A DNA stretch of 64,000 nucleotides. It comes from Methanosarcina barkeri 3. Its GTDB lineage: Archaea > Halobacteriota > Methanosarcinia > Methanosarcinales > Methanosarcinaceae. The notes under the pieces were generated by a model. It saw only the letters and a list, made by a program, of their open reading frames with translations. It was not told the origin of the DNA and searched no databases. Location of the stretch: contig NZ_CP009517.1 in the NCBI RefSeq assembly GCF_000970305.1, forward strand, positions 2,170,001-2,234,000, in the 5' to 3' direction. How positions within the stretch are numbered: the stretch's first letter is position 1; each line of letters starts with the position of its first letter. The position numbers were made by a program, and so were the translations under genes. Below are positions 44,562-53,170 of the stretch, one piece after another.

Positions 44562-46577
44562 ATTAGGCCACTAATTTTCGGAAATGGGAGAATCCTGATC
44601 TGCGAAGACGAAAAAGGGATTATAAGAGATATATATTTTCCATATGTAGGACTTGAAAATCATGGGAACTCCATAAAGGTTGGCATATGCGATCTTGATT
44701 CCCTTTATTGTAGCTGGCTTGAAAACTGGAAAATCCATCAGCAATATAAATCCGAATTTAAGAAGGATTTCTGCAAGCGTATTCTTGAAACCTCAGGCGA
44801 GAACAGGGAAGGCGTAAGAAGGAAAAACAATATTATTGAAAGCAATCAGGAAGTCCCTGAGGCCTGCATGGGAGTTGTCTCCAACATAGGGGAAATAGTG
44901 TTCGAAAACCCGGAAATCGGACTTCAAATTACTATCTGGGAAGCTGTCCATCCCTCGGCAAACATTTTTTACAGGACTTTTAAGGTCACTAATACCTCTA
45001 ATAAGCCCAAACATTTGCGTCTTTTCTCAAACCAGAACTACCGAATTCTTGAGACAAAAATCGGAGAAACGGCTGTAATCGATAAACATACGCTTATACA
45101 TTACAAGCGCGACCGTTACTTTCTGCACGCAAGTGACCCTGCGTTTGACCAGTATGCAGTTGGAACTGCAGAGTGGAAAGGGCTTGAAGGCACCTGGAGA
45201 GACATGGAAAACGATGCCTCCCTCAGTGGGAATATTGTTGCTCACGGCTCGGTAGATTCCACCCTTGGTTGGACTCTTCCTGAACTGAAGCCAGGAGAAT
45301 CGGCAAGAATACACTACTGGATAGTTCTCGGAAAAAAGTACTGCAGCGTACTTCACACTCATAAACAGGAAAAGAAAGCCGGAAGAAAAGCCCTTTTTTA
45401 TCATAACTTCAATTTCTGGAGTTCATTTATTGAGAGAGTATCCGTCCTTCCTGAGTTTTCCCGTATATCTCAGTTGCCACATAATGTCTTAAAGTGCTTT
45501 TACAGAAGCCTTCTTGCAGTTATCGCTCATATGGACATTACAGGCTCGATAATTGCATCCTGCGATTCGGATATAAAGCAATTCGGAGCAGACCTTTATA
45601 CATACTGCTGGCCCAGGGATGCAGCCTGGGTTTGCCTTGCACTCGATAAAGCACGATATCATCACCTTACCTCAGAGACCTTTGAATTTTTCTCAAAAAT
45701 CATCACCCCTAGAGGCAACTTCCTTCACAAGTATACGCCTGCCGGAGATTTCGGGAGTACCTGGCATCCTGTCCCTATGATTCAGATCGATGAAACAGGT
45801 ATTCCTCTTTACGCTCTCTATAACAACTGGGAAATTGCAAAGAGTGTCTGGACTACAGGCAGATACTACAGAACGCTTGTAATTCCCACGGCCAGCTATC
45901 TTATAAAATCTATTGACGCGGAAACAGGCCTTCCAATTTCAAGTTTTGACCTGTGGGAAGAACGAAAAGGTGTGTATACCTACAGCGCTTGTACTGTATA
46001 TGCCGGCCTCACAGGGGCTTATGAACTCTCCCGTTCTCTTGGTGATTATGACAATGCAGACATATGGAAGAAAGCTTCAGATCGAATACGGAAGTCCATA
46101 CTGGAGAAACTTTATGATAAAAAACTAAAGCGTTTTCGCCGCGCTCTTGACGATTCAACTCTTGATTCTTCGGTTTTTGCAGTCTGGTACTTCGGAATTC
46201 TTCCTCCAGATGACCACAGGGTTGTCCAGACAATGGAAGCTATCGAACGTGAACTTAAGCGTCCCTCAGGCGGAATAGCCAGGTACCTTCATGATACTTA
46301 TTTTGGCTATATGAATAGCTGGATTATCTGCACTCTCTGGCTTTCACAGTGGCATTCCGCAACCGGTAACCTTGACCAGGCTCTCAAACTCCTGGAATGG
46401 TGCGCAGATCACGCCTATCCCACAGGCCTCCTATCCGAACAAATTGATGACAGAGGCAAACCTCTCTCCGTCCTCCCTTTAGCCTGGTCTCACTCAGCCT
46501 ATGTATTGGCTGTCCTCGAATACCTGCAAGCCCTTGAGAAAAAAGAGAGCGATTCATGCAATTATCCAGAAAAATAG
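44562..46577 (+). CDS. GH15 glucoamylase-like glycoside hydrolase, apparent AUU start
   Basis: Exo-acting alpha-glucosidase (glucoamylase or trehalase-like) of about 671 residues. The N-terminal beta-sandwich begins RPLIFGNGRILICEDEKG and includes RDIYFPYVGLENHG. The helical barrel carries DLYTYCWPRDAAWV near 345, the general-acid region SSFDLWEERKGVYTYSAC, and the base region LLSEQIDDRGKPLSVLPLAW. The first in-frame ATG (44868) would remove 100 well-conserved residues. No ATG, GTG or TTG occurs between the upstream stop and RPLIF; ATT at 44562 sits exactly where TTG starts the GT2 at 11131, in the same context AGGGG-TATCCG. A one-base indel in the G5 run at 44548-44552 reading from an ATG at 44531 is the alternative. 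It has no signal peptide, so it probably acts on intracellular polysaccharide. Confidence 0.9.
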   Translation: MRPLIFGNGRILICEDEKGIIRDIYFPYVGLENHGNSIKVGICDLDSLYCSWLENWKIHQQYKSEFKKDFCKRILETSGENREGVRRKNNIIESNQEVPEACMGVVSNIGEIVFENPEIGLQITIWEAVHPSANIFYRTFKVTNTSNKPKHLRLFSNQNYRILETKIGETAVIDKHTLIHYKRDRYFLHASDPAFDQYAVGTAEWKGLEGTWRDMENDASLSGNIVAHGSVDSTLGWTLPELKPGESARIHYWIVLGKKYCSVLHTHKQEKKAGRKALFYHNFNFWSSFIERVSVLPEFSRISQLPHNVLKCFYRSLLAVIAHMDITGSIIASCDSDIKQFGADLYTYCWPRDAAWVCLALDKARYHHLTSETFEFFSKIITPRGNFLHKYTPAGDFGSTWHPVPMIQIDETGIPLYALYNNWEIAKSVWTTGRYYRTLVIPTASYLIKSIDAETGLPISSFDLWEERKGVYTYSACTVYAGLTGAYELSRSLGDYDNADIWKKASDRIRKSILEKLYDKKLKRFRRALDDSTLDSSVFAVWYFGILPPDDHRVVQTMEAIERELKRPSGGIARYLHDTYFGYMNSWIICTLWLSQWHSATGNLDQALKLLEWCADHAYPTGLLSEQIDDRGKPLSVLPLAWSHSAYVLAVLEYLQALEKKESDSCNYPEK

Positions 46578-46595
46578 TAACGATAAGAGGTAATT

Positions 46596-47010
46596 CGTAA
46601 GTCTAGAATCATGTTTTGGATCATATTAGCCAGCAATATCTTTTCAGCTACCATTCAATTTTTCTGCCTAATAAACCCAGATTCAAACATATGGTACCAG
46701 TTAGGTGCCGATTGCCTGGGCATCATAGGACAGAGTACACTCCTGATAGGAATTGTGTGGATGAAATTGATAGCTAAACCGAGTCCAAAACCGATGAAAA
46801 TTTTGGCACTTGGAGCCCATCCAGATGACATGGAGATCGCCTGTGGAGGATCTCTCGCAAAGCTTTCCGATGCAGGGCACACTATAAGTGGGCTTGATCG
46901 CAAGTGGTGGGGAATGTGGGGGCAATGGTTCATCTAGGCGTAAAGAAGCAATGAAAGGTGCTGAATTCTTAGGTCTAAATAAGGTCGAAACTGAGATTTT
47001 CGCAATGGAA
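46596..47010 (+). pseudogene. Fragment of PIG-L deacetylase gene (duplicate)
   Basis: A 415 bp copy of 51434-51848. It encodes two of the membrane helices and the HPDD metal motif (GAHPDDMEIACGG) but lacks the gene start and C-terminal half. An inserted base after GHTI (ATAAGTGG instead of ATAGTGG) shifts the frame and ends it at 46937. It lies 19 bp after the glucoamylase stop. Confidence 0.9.
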
Positions 47011-47466
47011 CCTATAAAGATAGGATCTTCCAAATCATCGTTAAAACTAAGGATCTAGAAGGCTTACTTTATGACAATATATTTACAGTTAAAACTCCCC
47101 ATTTAGGTGCACTCTAAAAACCATTTTTTAGATAAATAATTTATAATACTCTTTAAAATCAGTAGATAATCAATATAGTTCCTTTGTTTGTCCACAATTT
47201 ATTTTTATTTATAACTAAGGCATCGAATGCCATTTTTACCCATCATAAGTTCTATGATAAGTGCAAGGAAAAAAGATATTTAATTAATTAATTAAAGCAC
47301 TTAATCTTTCTAAATAACAAATAAATTATTTAATGGCTGTACCTTAATGAGAGAAGACTAACACTATATTTAATTAGGCAAATAAGGCTTAATAGTCTTT
47401 AAAAACTAGTCATTTTTTGAGGGGGTTATATAAAGAATAAAGTAAATTTATAATAATGGTGAAAAT
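47011..47466. other. Spacer upstream of GH16-like gene
   Basis: About 455 bp AT-rich DNA with a TATA box at its end (47426). No gene seen. Confidence 0.45.
47426..47435 (+). promoter_or_regulatory. Putative TATA box for GH16-like gene
   Basis: TTATATAAAG preceded by GAGGGGG, about 35 nt upstream of the ATG at 47467; implies a very short leader. Confidence 0.5.
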
Positions 47467-48243
47467 ATGAGAAAATCGATATTCCTGTTAATTGGAATTA
47501 TGTTACTTATATCAAATGCAAGTGCTCTTAGTTGGTCGAGATACGATGGGACACTTAAAAGTGGTACAAAAGGTCCTGGATCAAACTATTGGAACCCAAA
47601 TAACGTATATATAGATCCAGATGAATCAAATGCAAGTGTCCTTAGTTGGTCGGGATATGATTGGATACTTAAAAGTGGTATAAAAGGTCCTGGATCAAAC
47701 TATTGGAACCCAAATAATGCATATGTAGACTCAGATGGTAAACTACACCTAGAAATAAACTATACAGATGGCCATTGGAATTGTGTTGAACTAGACAGTG
47801 TTAAAAACTTTAAATACGGAAAATATACGTGGGTAGTATCTTCACAATCATTAAATCTTGATAAAAATGTAGTGCTTGGACTCTTCACATATACAGACGA
47901 CAATCATGAGATTGATATTGAATCAGGTCAGTGGGGTAACTCAAGCTCAGACCATCTACATTTCACATGCCAGCCAGACCAAACAGTAACGTTTGTGTCA
48001 CCTGATTCTAGTTATATAAACGCAACTAACGTGACTTATACATTTGACTGGCGACCAACTTACATACATTACACTGCTACAGCGTCAAATGGCAAAATCA
48101 TTGCTAATTGGTACTGTACAAACGCTAGAGATATTCCTAAAGTAAAAGCGAAAGTAATGATAAACCTTTGGTTGCAGCATAGTGTACCACCAAGTAATGG
48201 CAAACCAGTAGACGTGATTATAAGCTCCTTTTATAGGAGCTAA
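47467..48243 (+). CDS. Secreted GH16-like beta-glucanase fold protein
   Basis: A 258-residue protein with a signal peptide (IFLLIGIMLLISNASA). It has the concanavalin-like fold of GH16: KFGYGKYTWVV-type strand (KNFKYGKYTWVV near 117), then the catalytic motif HEIDIESGQWG near 156-166 with both Glu and the Asp, and FTFDWRP-type strand (TYTFDWRPTYIHY near 199). It probably cleaves or remodels a beta-linked polysaccharide outside the cell. Near the N-terminus a 38-residue segment (LSWSRYDGTLKSG and YWNPNNVY) is repeated in tandem. It lies in the island between the two PIG-L copies and has its own TATA box. Confidence 0.85.
   Translation: MRKSIFLLIGIMLLISNASALSWSRYDGTLKSGTKGPGSNYWNPNNVYIDPDESNASVLSWSGYDWILKSGIKGPGSNYWNPNNAYVDSDGKLHLEINYTDGHWNCVELDSVKNFKYGKYTWVVSSQSLNLDKNVVLGLFTYTDDNHEIDIESGQWGNSSSDHLHFTCQPDQTVTFVSPDSSYINATNVTYTFDWRPTYIHYTATASNGKIIANWYCTNARDIPKVKAKVMINLWLQHSVPPSNGKPVDVIISSFYRS
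47511..47738 (+). repeat. 114 bp in-frame tandem duplication
   Basis: Units 47511-47624 and 47625-47738 share most bases (for example GGTCCTGGATCAAACTATTG in both). The period is exactly 38 codons, so the frame is kept. The first unit includes the last signal-peptide residues. Confidence 0.9.
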
Positions 48244-48291
48244 ACCTTTTTGGCTTAGTTGTAAAAACCTAGTCTCTCAGGATATTTTGGA

Positions 48292-48322
48292 ATACGAACA
48301 TTTTGACATAAAATGTTCGTAT
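48292..48322. terminator. 13 bp perfect hairpin after GH16-like gene
   Basis: ATACGAACATTTT and AAAATGTTCGTAT form a perfect stem around GACAT. It lies 49 bp past the GH16 stop and before a convergent IS66 fragment; probably a transcript end or insertion scar. Confidence 0.55.
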
Positions 48323-48496
48323 ATTACCTATGCAAATGCAAATCCAAATGTTACATCCTATCAGAGAATACGCTTGTTTCCTTCGACAAACCCCATCCAA
48401 TATCAAAAAAGCATAAGAAACACTTAGACAGTTTTCTCAGTGCCTCTAGATGACAAAAAATGCCATAGTTCTTATTTTATAAAAATTAGTAGCTAT

Positions 48497-48851
48497 TCAG
48501 GGTATACTTATCGGCATTCTTTTGAGCGCCGATAAAATAGCATCTATAACAGACAAATTGTTCTTTCTAACTGTAGAAATATATGCTCTAATTCTGCAGA
48601 AAGCTTCCACTCCTTGCATGGTCCTGAAAGTTCCTGATATTTTCTGCTGTAGCTTCATCATTCTGATATCTCTTTCTACCTGATTATTCTCAAACTGAAC
48701 CTCCAAATCTGTCAGGAGTCTCAGAATATTTTCTTTGTGTTCTATAAACCTATAAAGCAGATTCTTTGCTTTTGTTTTTGGATTCTTACCATGTTTTCCT
48801 TGTTTTCTAGGATTTAGAGAAGGTGAATTTTCTTCAATTCCTTTCGCGACT
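48497..48851 (-). pseudogene. IS66 transposase C-terminal fragment
   Basis: The frame reads GIEENSPSLNPRKQGKHGKN, KTKAKNLLYRF, then FENNQVERDIRMMKLQQK and SGTFRTMQGVEAFCRIRAY, the C-terminal end of IS66-family TnpC, including the Glu of VERDIRM. About 115 residues remain of more than 450. The upstream end is cut exactly at the MITE at 48852. No terminal repeats of the original element were found. Confidence 0.88.
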
Positions 48852-48987
48852 GGCAGTGTGCCACTTTTTCTGTAAAATCAGAAAACTTAGAAAGTTTGTG
48901 GTTTAAAAATCCCTGAGCAAGAGAACCGAATTTTGTTCAGTACACAAAAATTTGACTTTGAATTTACAGAACTTTCGGCACACTGCC
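48852..48987. mobile_element. 136 bp MITE with 25 bp terminal inverted repeats
   Basis: The left end reads GGCAGTGTGCCACTTTTTCT, continuing GTAAA; the right end, reverse-complemented, reads GGCAGTGTGCCGAAAGTTCT, continuing GTAAA. It has no ORF. It abuts the IS66 fragment. A degraded half-copy (TTCTGTAAATCCAGAGTCAA) occurs near 49939-49958. The parent insertion sequence is not in the window. Confidence 0.8.
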
Positions 48988-49230
48988 GAAAAATAACTCA
49001 TTGTAAGTCCAATTTTTCCTCGGAAAGAGGAAAAATTACGTAGCCTTAACAAGAATACCTGAACAGTTACGGTTTTCTTCTCAATTTCTTAACATAATAT
49101 TAATAATTAAATGCAGTAGTTAGTATCAAAATACTGTATTTTTCATATTATCTTAACAGATATTCACCCATACAAATTTTAGTCAAACAATAATAAAGTA
49201 TTTTTATGAAAAACAACTGTATACCAATAA
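48988..49230. other. Spacer before recombinase gene
   Basis: Contains the imperfect palindrome GCAGTAGTTAGTATCAAAAT to ACTGTA at 49113-49138 and AACTGTAT near 49215, just before the recombinase start. These are members of the ACTGTATT motif set described downstream. Confidence 0.5.
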
Positions 49231-49845
49231 ATGAAAGAAAAGTATCCGGTTTCAGGATTTATAAGGGACAAAGAAGCCATTTATGTAAATGGAATCCGTA
49301 TCTTTGTCCCTGTAGAATATGATAGGTTTAAGGCAGGAATTCCAAAAAAGAGACACAAAACTCTTTTTGAGCTATCAACAATCACTGGCATGAGGTATGC
49401 TGAAATCCAAAGGCTGTACGATCATCCTGAATGGTACTCTGAGAGCAGGAACCAAATTCGTCTTAATGAAGATGCACAGAAGAAAGTGAAACGAAAAGCG
49501 AAGGAGAGAACCATTGATTTGTTACCCTCAACTTTTCCCTATATTCTTGATCAATTTTTCAACGGGCCCGCTCCTCCAGATATTGATACATGGAACCAAG
49601 ACCTTAAAAGATGGGCTATTAAAACTAATTTTAATCCATTTGGAATCTCAGCAAAAACTACAAGAAAAAGTATTGAGTCTTGGATGCTAAGTTCAGGAGT
49701 ACCGCCTTTTAAAGTTTACCAAAGACAGGGACACGATCCTGAGACATCTCTTTATCATTATCAAGGACTCAGCTTTACGGATATAGAGATGCACCAGATT
49801 AAAAAAAGATTAATGGAATGGGGTATTCTTAGAACAGATAGTTGA
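49231..49845 (+). CDS. Minimal tyrosine recombinase (phage-type integrase)
   Basis: A 204-residue protein matching only the catalytic domain of tyrosine recombinases. The first catalytic Arg is in STITGMRYAEIQRL near 53, the second Arg region TTRKSIESWMLSSGV near 147, then the His in RQGHDPETS near 167, and the nucleophile Tyr in YHYQGLSF near 175. The N-terminal core-binding domain seen in XerC/D is absent, as in some archaeal virus and plasmid integrases. A classic element would be larger, so this may be the relic recombinase of an integrated plasmid or virus. Palindromic ACTGTATT motifs lie on both sides. Confidence 0.82.
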   Translation: MKEKYPVSGFIRDKEAIYVNGIRIFVPVEYDRFKAGIPKKRHKTLFELSTITGMRYAEIQRLYDHPEWYSESRNQIRLNEDAQKKVKRKAKERTIDLLPSTFPYILDQFFNGPAPPDIDTWNQDLKRWAIKTNFNPFGISAKTTRKSIESWMLSSGVPPFKVYQRQGHDPETSLYHYQGLSFTDIEMHQIKKRLMEWGILRTDS

Positions 49846-50123
49846 AAGGATAATAGCCAAACTGGTCTAAAGTCTTGTACGGCTTATTCATTAATTAACT
49901 GCATAGGTTTTATATTTACAGAGATTGTTTCGAATTTTCTGTAAATCCAGAGTCAAATTTCAGGTTTGGAATACATACGGAAAAAAGATACTAAATAAGA
50001 TTTGAAAAGACAACAACTAAAGAAGTCATAGTTTGGTGAGATATAAGATTATAAAAGTTGTTGTCTTACTTAGCTTAATATACTTACCCGATATTGATTT
50101 TGTACAATTTTGTGGATAAATGT

Positions 50124-50146
50124 AGTAGTTTTCCTATAAAACTACT
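50124..50146. repeat. Palindrome AGTAGTTTT-CCTAT-AAAACTACT
   Basis: Nine-base perfect arms around CCTAT. Loop and arms are the reverse complement of the central part of the palindrome at 50974-51008. Confidence 0.8.
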
Positions 50147-50973
50147 GGTTATTCTATAAATTCTCAGGAGTTTTTGTCATCGAAATAAAATATATTAATG
50201 TAAAAATACAGTATTATTAAGAAAATAACTGTATTAGAACCATTTTAATTTTAGTTTCTTTATAGTTTATACTAAATTTATTACGCTGTGTAGACTGTTT
50301 GCATATCTCTTCCGTAGACCTTAATTACTGTTTTCTACATTGATTTTCATAAAATCCATCTACTTTACTCTTCTTCATACTAATTCTAACAGTAAATTTT
50401 TAAGAATATTTGAGTATGCATAGAGGTTTATGAGACCTTCTGCGTTTTCTCAGTTTAGTTCCAATTGTAATTTTACGGAACTTTTAGGACAGTATAGAAT
50501 ATATTATATTTAAATTTTACTTTTAAATAGTTAATATTTTTGAAAATATTTTTGTTATAATAATTAAAATTACTTTTGTCTTTATCTGGCGAATTGCCTG
50601 ATAACTAAAATTAATAGTTGTCTAAAAATCTTCTATTATATTTAACATAGACATCTCGTTATTCTCATTAAATCTTAATATTCTTCTCATCTGTTTCTCA
50701 ACAATAATTACAAAAATATTAAACTTTTCCAATGCGATAGCATTCCTTTTCGTTAGTTAGTGTGTGTAGAAATAAGTATTCCTAAGAAGGAATTTAGCTT
50801 AAATTATTTCTGTAGTCATAAACTATGACTACTTAAATTACTGTTATCTATCAAAAAATTTTAATTCGATTTATAAATTAATATAGTTCGTAATAAAGTT
50901 ATTTACTTAAAACTACTGTATTATTGGTTGGATACCACTGTTATTAAGGAATATATGTTAAGATAAAGTGCAA

Positions 50974-51008
50974 AAATACAGTAGTTTTATAGGAAAACTA
51001 CTGTATTT
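50974..51008. repeat. 15 bp perfect palindrome with 5 nt loop
   Basis: AAATACAGTAGTTTT, ATAGG, AAAACTACTGTATTT: perfect 15-base arms. It lies about 320 bp upstream of the PIG-L gene start. It is the longest member of the ACTGTATT set. Confidence 0.85.
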
Positions 51009-51331
51009 CCAAGATTTTCCATTTATATCTAGTATGGGTTGTGCGTTATTGGATGGTTGATATTTTGTCTTAGAGCATCTTTGCTTTAGGACTTAAGCAG
51101 TTGAACTGAAAAATGAATAGCATAAGTTCTATTTGCTTAATTGCATTTGTTTTTAAGCTTGCCTACATACAGGAAAATTGAGTGTATATGAAACAGAAAC
51201 AGAGAGCGGAATGCGAATGTGTGTATCTTCTGAAAAATATCAACTGACTATTAGTAAACCACCAAATTTTTGAGAGAATTATAAAAATTGGAATCGCGAT
51301 CAAGAGATTAGATTGGAGTTAGAGAGTACAT

Positions 51332-52240
51332 ATGTTCGGCTTGACAGGATTTATACATCTGATTAATTGTATAATTTTCAACATAGTGATTATACTCGTT
51401 TTAACGAAAAAGCTGCCGCTGAAGAGAATGGTCCGTAAATCTAGAATTTTGTTTTGGATCATATTAGCCAGCAATATCTTTTCAGCTACCATTCAGTTTT
51501 TCTGCCTAATAAACCCAGATTCAAACATATGGTACCAGTTAGGTGCCGATTGCCTGGGCATCATAGGACAGAGTACACTCCTGATAGGAATTGTGTGGAT
51601 GAAATTGATAGCTAAACCGAGTCCAAAACCGATGAAAATTTTGGCACTTGGAGCCCATCCAGATGACATAGAGATCGCCTGTGGAGGATCTCTCGCAAAG
51701 CTTTCCGATGCAGGGCACACTATAGTGGGCTTGATCGCAAGTGGTGGGGAATGTGGGGGCAATGGTTCATCTAGGCGTAAAGAAGCAATGAAAGGCGCTG
51801 ATTTCTTAGGTCTAAATAAGATTGAAATTATGGATTTTCCTGATACTAGACTGGATCAGTTTGTCTTAGAGATTAGCAAACAAATCGAAGTAATCGTAAC
51901 CGAGTTGAAACCTGATATAGTATTTACACACTCAATTCATGATATACATCAGGATCATAGAGCGGTTCACTATGCAACACTGCGTGCTTGTCGCAACCTG
52001 AGCACGATATTATGCTATGAAAGCCCTTCTATTACTCAGTACTTCCAGCCAAATGTTTTTGTAAATATCGAACAGTATATAGATATCAAAATAGAAAGTA
52101 TCAGGGAACATGGGGATCAAAACAAAAAAAGCTATGTACAGCCAGAGCAGGTCTATGGAAAAGCCATCTTCCGAGGTACTCAAGCAAAAGTCAAACAAGC
52201 AGAAGGTTTTGAGGCAATTCGGATTAATTTACCAATTTAA
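51332..52240 (+). CDS. Membrane-anchored PIG-L family deacetylase
   Basis: A 302-residue zinc-dependent N-deacetylase of the PIG-L/LmbE family. Three hydrophobic segments (about 5-27, 40-62 and 70-90) form an N-terminal membrane anchor. The metal-binding motif GAHPDDIEIACGG is near 108, with the third ligand in HDIHQDHRAV near 202. Expected to remove acetyl groups from GlcNAc-type sugars on lipid carriers or polymer. It leads a plus-strand series with an ATP-grasp ligase and a processive GT2. It is the intact counterpart of the fragment at 46596-47010. Confidence 0.92.
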   Translation: MFGLTGFIHLINCIIFNIVIILVLTKKLPLKRMVRKSRILFWIILASNIFSATIQFFCLINPDSNIWYQLGADCLGIIGQSTLLIGIVWMKLIAKPSPKPMKILALGAHPDDIEIACGGSLAKLSDAGHTIVGLIASGGECGGNGSSRRKEAMKGADFLGLNKIEIMDFPDTRLDQFVLEISKQIEVIVTELKPDIVFTHSIHDIHQDHRAVHYATLRACRNLSTILCYESPSITQYFQPNVFVNIEQYIDIKIESIREHGDQNKKSYVQPEQVYGKAIFRGTQAKVKQAEGFEAIRINLPI

Positions 52241-52315
52241 TTATATCTGTGATGATATGAAATAAACAATTGTAAATTTGAAATGACACATCATAAATTG
52301 GGCAATAGGGATTAT

Positions 52316-53170
52316 ATGGTAAAGATTATGGTGACTGGTATTGGAGGCCCAGCCGGTCGTAATGTTGCATTACTCCTTTTAGAAAAAGGACATAACGTCA
52401 TTGGCGTTGATATGCAGAAGATTTCGCTTCCAGGGATCAAGGTGCATAGAATTCCTCCTGCTTCACACCCATTGTTCTTGGAAAAACTATACACTCTTGC
52501 AGTCGAGGAGAGCATTCAACTGCTAATACCAACTGTAAGCGAGGAATTACCAATCTTAGCATCAGAATGGAAAAAATTGAGTGATATACCGACGGTCATT
52601 GGTCAACAGCAAGCAGTCTCCGATGCAGATGATAAATTTCTGACATATAAACGTCTTTCAAGCCATGGGGTATGTATTCCCAGGTACTTACTGCCTTCAC
52701 AGGTCTCTTCGCCTGAGGAGATCTCGCTTAATTTGGGATGGCCATGCCTGAGTAAACCGCGAGTAAGTAGAGGTGGTAGAGAGGTAGTTATCAGAAACAT
52801 AAAGGATTGGCCTGCAATCTCCATGCTTGATGACAGATATATATTACAGGAGTTTATCCCTGGAACGGAGTACGCACCTAATGTATACATTGGAAAAAAA
52901 TCTGTTATCGTAGTTTTAGAAAAGACTAAGCTAAAAGAAGGAATCGTGGGCAATGCAACTGAAGTGAAGTGCGTAAACGCCCCAGACGTAGCAGATATAG
53001 CTAAATCCGCAGCAAAGGCTATGAATCTGACTGGTCCAATGGACATAGATATTCGCCGTCGAAACGATCAAAATCCTGTAGTTCTGGAGATCAATGCCAG
53101 GTTTGGGGCAAATATTGCCAGAGCCAAAGAAGTGCTGGATGCAGTTTTAGAAGATTTTGGAGTTTGCTAA
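52316..53170 (+). CDS. ATP-grasp ligase
   Basis: A 284-residue ATP-grasp protein. The N-terminal pre-ATP-grasp fold begins MVKIMVTGIGGPAGRNVALL, with LIPTVSEELPIL near 76; then KRLSSHGVCIPRYLLP near 113, GWPCLSKPRVSRGGREV near 143 (ATP lysine and Gly-rich loop), QEFIPGTEYAPNVY near 180, and PVVLEINARFGANIARA near 255 with the metal-binding Glu-x-Asn. Such enzymes join a carboxylate to an amine through an acyl phosphate. The ATG at 52316 gives the canonical beginning. Its stop TAA overlaps the ATG of the GT2 gene (TAATG), so they are coupled. An amino acid or acid donated to the amine freed by the PIG-L enzyme is a tempting inference. Confidence 0.9.
   Translation: MVKIMVTGIGGPAGRNVALLLLEKGHNVIGVDMQKISLPGIKVHRIPPASHPLFLEKLYTLAVEESIQLLIPTVSEELPILASEWKKLSDIPTVIGQQQAVSDADDKFLTYKRLSSHGVCIPRYLLPSQVSSPEEISLNLGWPCLSKPRVSRGGREVVIRNIKDWPAISMLDDRYILQEFIPGTEYAPNVYIGKKSVIVVLEKTKLKEGIVGNATEVKCVNAPDVADIAKSAAKAMNLTGPMDIDIRRRNDQNPVVLEINARFGANIARAKEVLDAVLEDFGVC

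Larger units (their letters stand above)
49846..51331. other. 1.5 kb gene-free region rich in ACTGTATT palindromes
   Basis: No ORF above noise. The motif AATACAGTAGTTTT or its complement occurs at 50124-50146, 50205-50235, 50911-50924 and 50974-51008, with more at 49113 and 49215 on the other side of the recombinase gene. This looks like a set of binding sites (operator, replication iterons or att arms). Confidence 0.6.

Noticed and set aside
52316-53170. D-Ala-D-Ala ligase partner for MurA/MurB
   Set aside because: The ATP-grasp domain order and motifs look like CarB/PylC-type ligases, and the gene is 27 kb away in a different operon.
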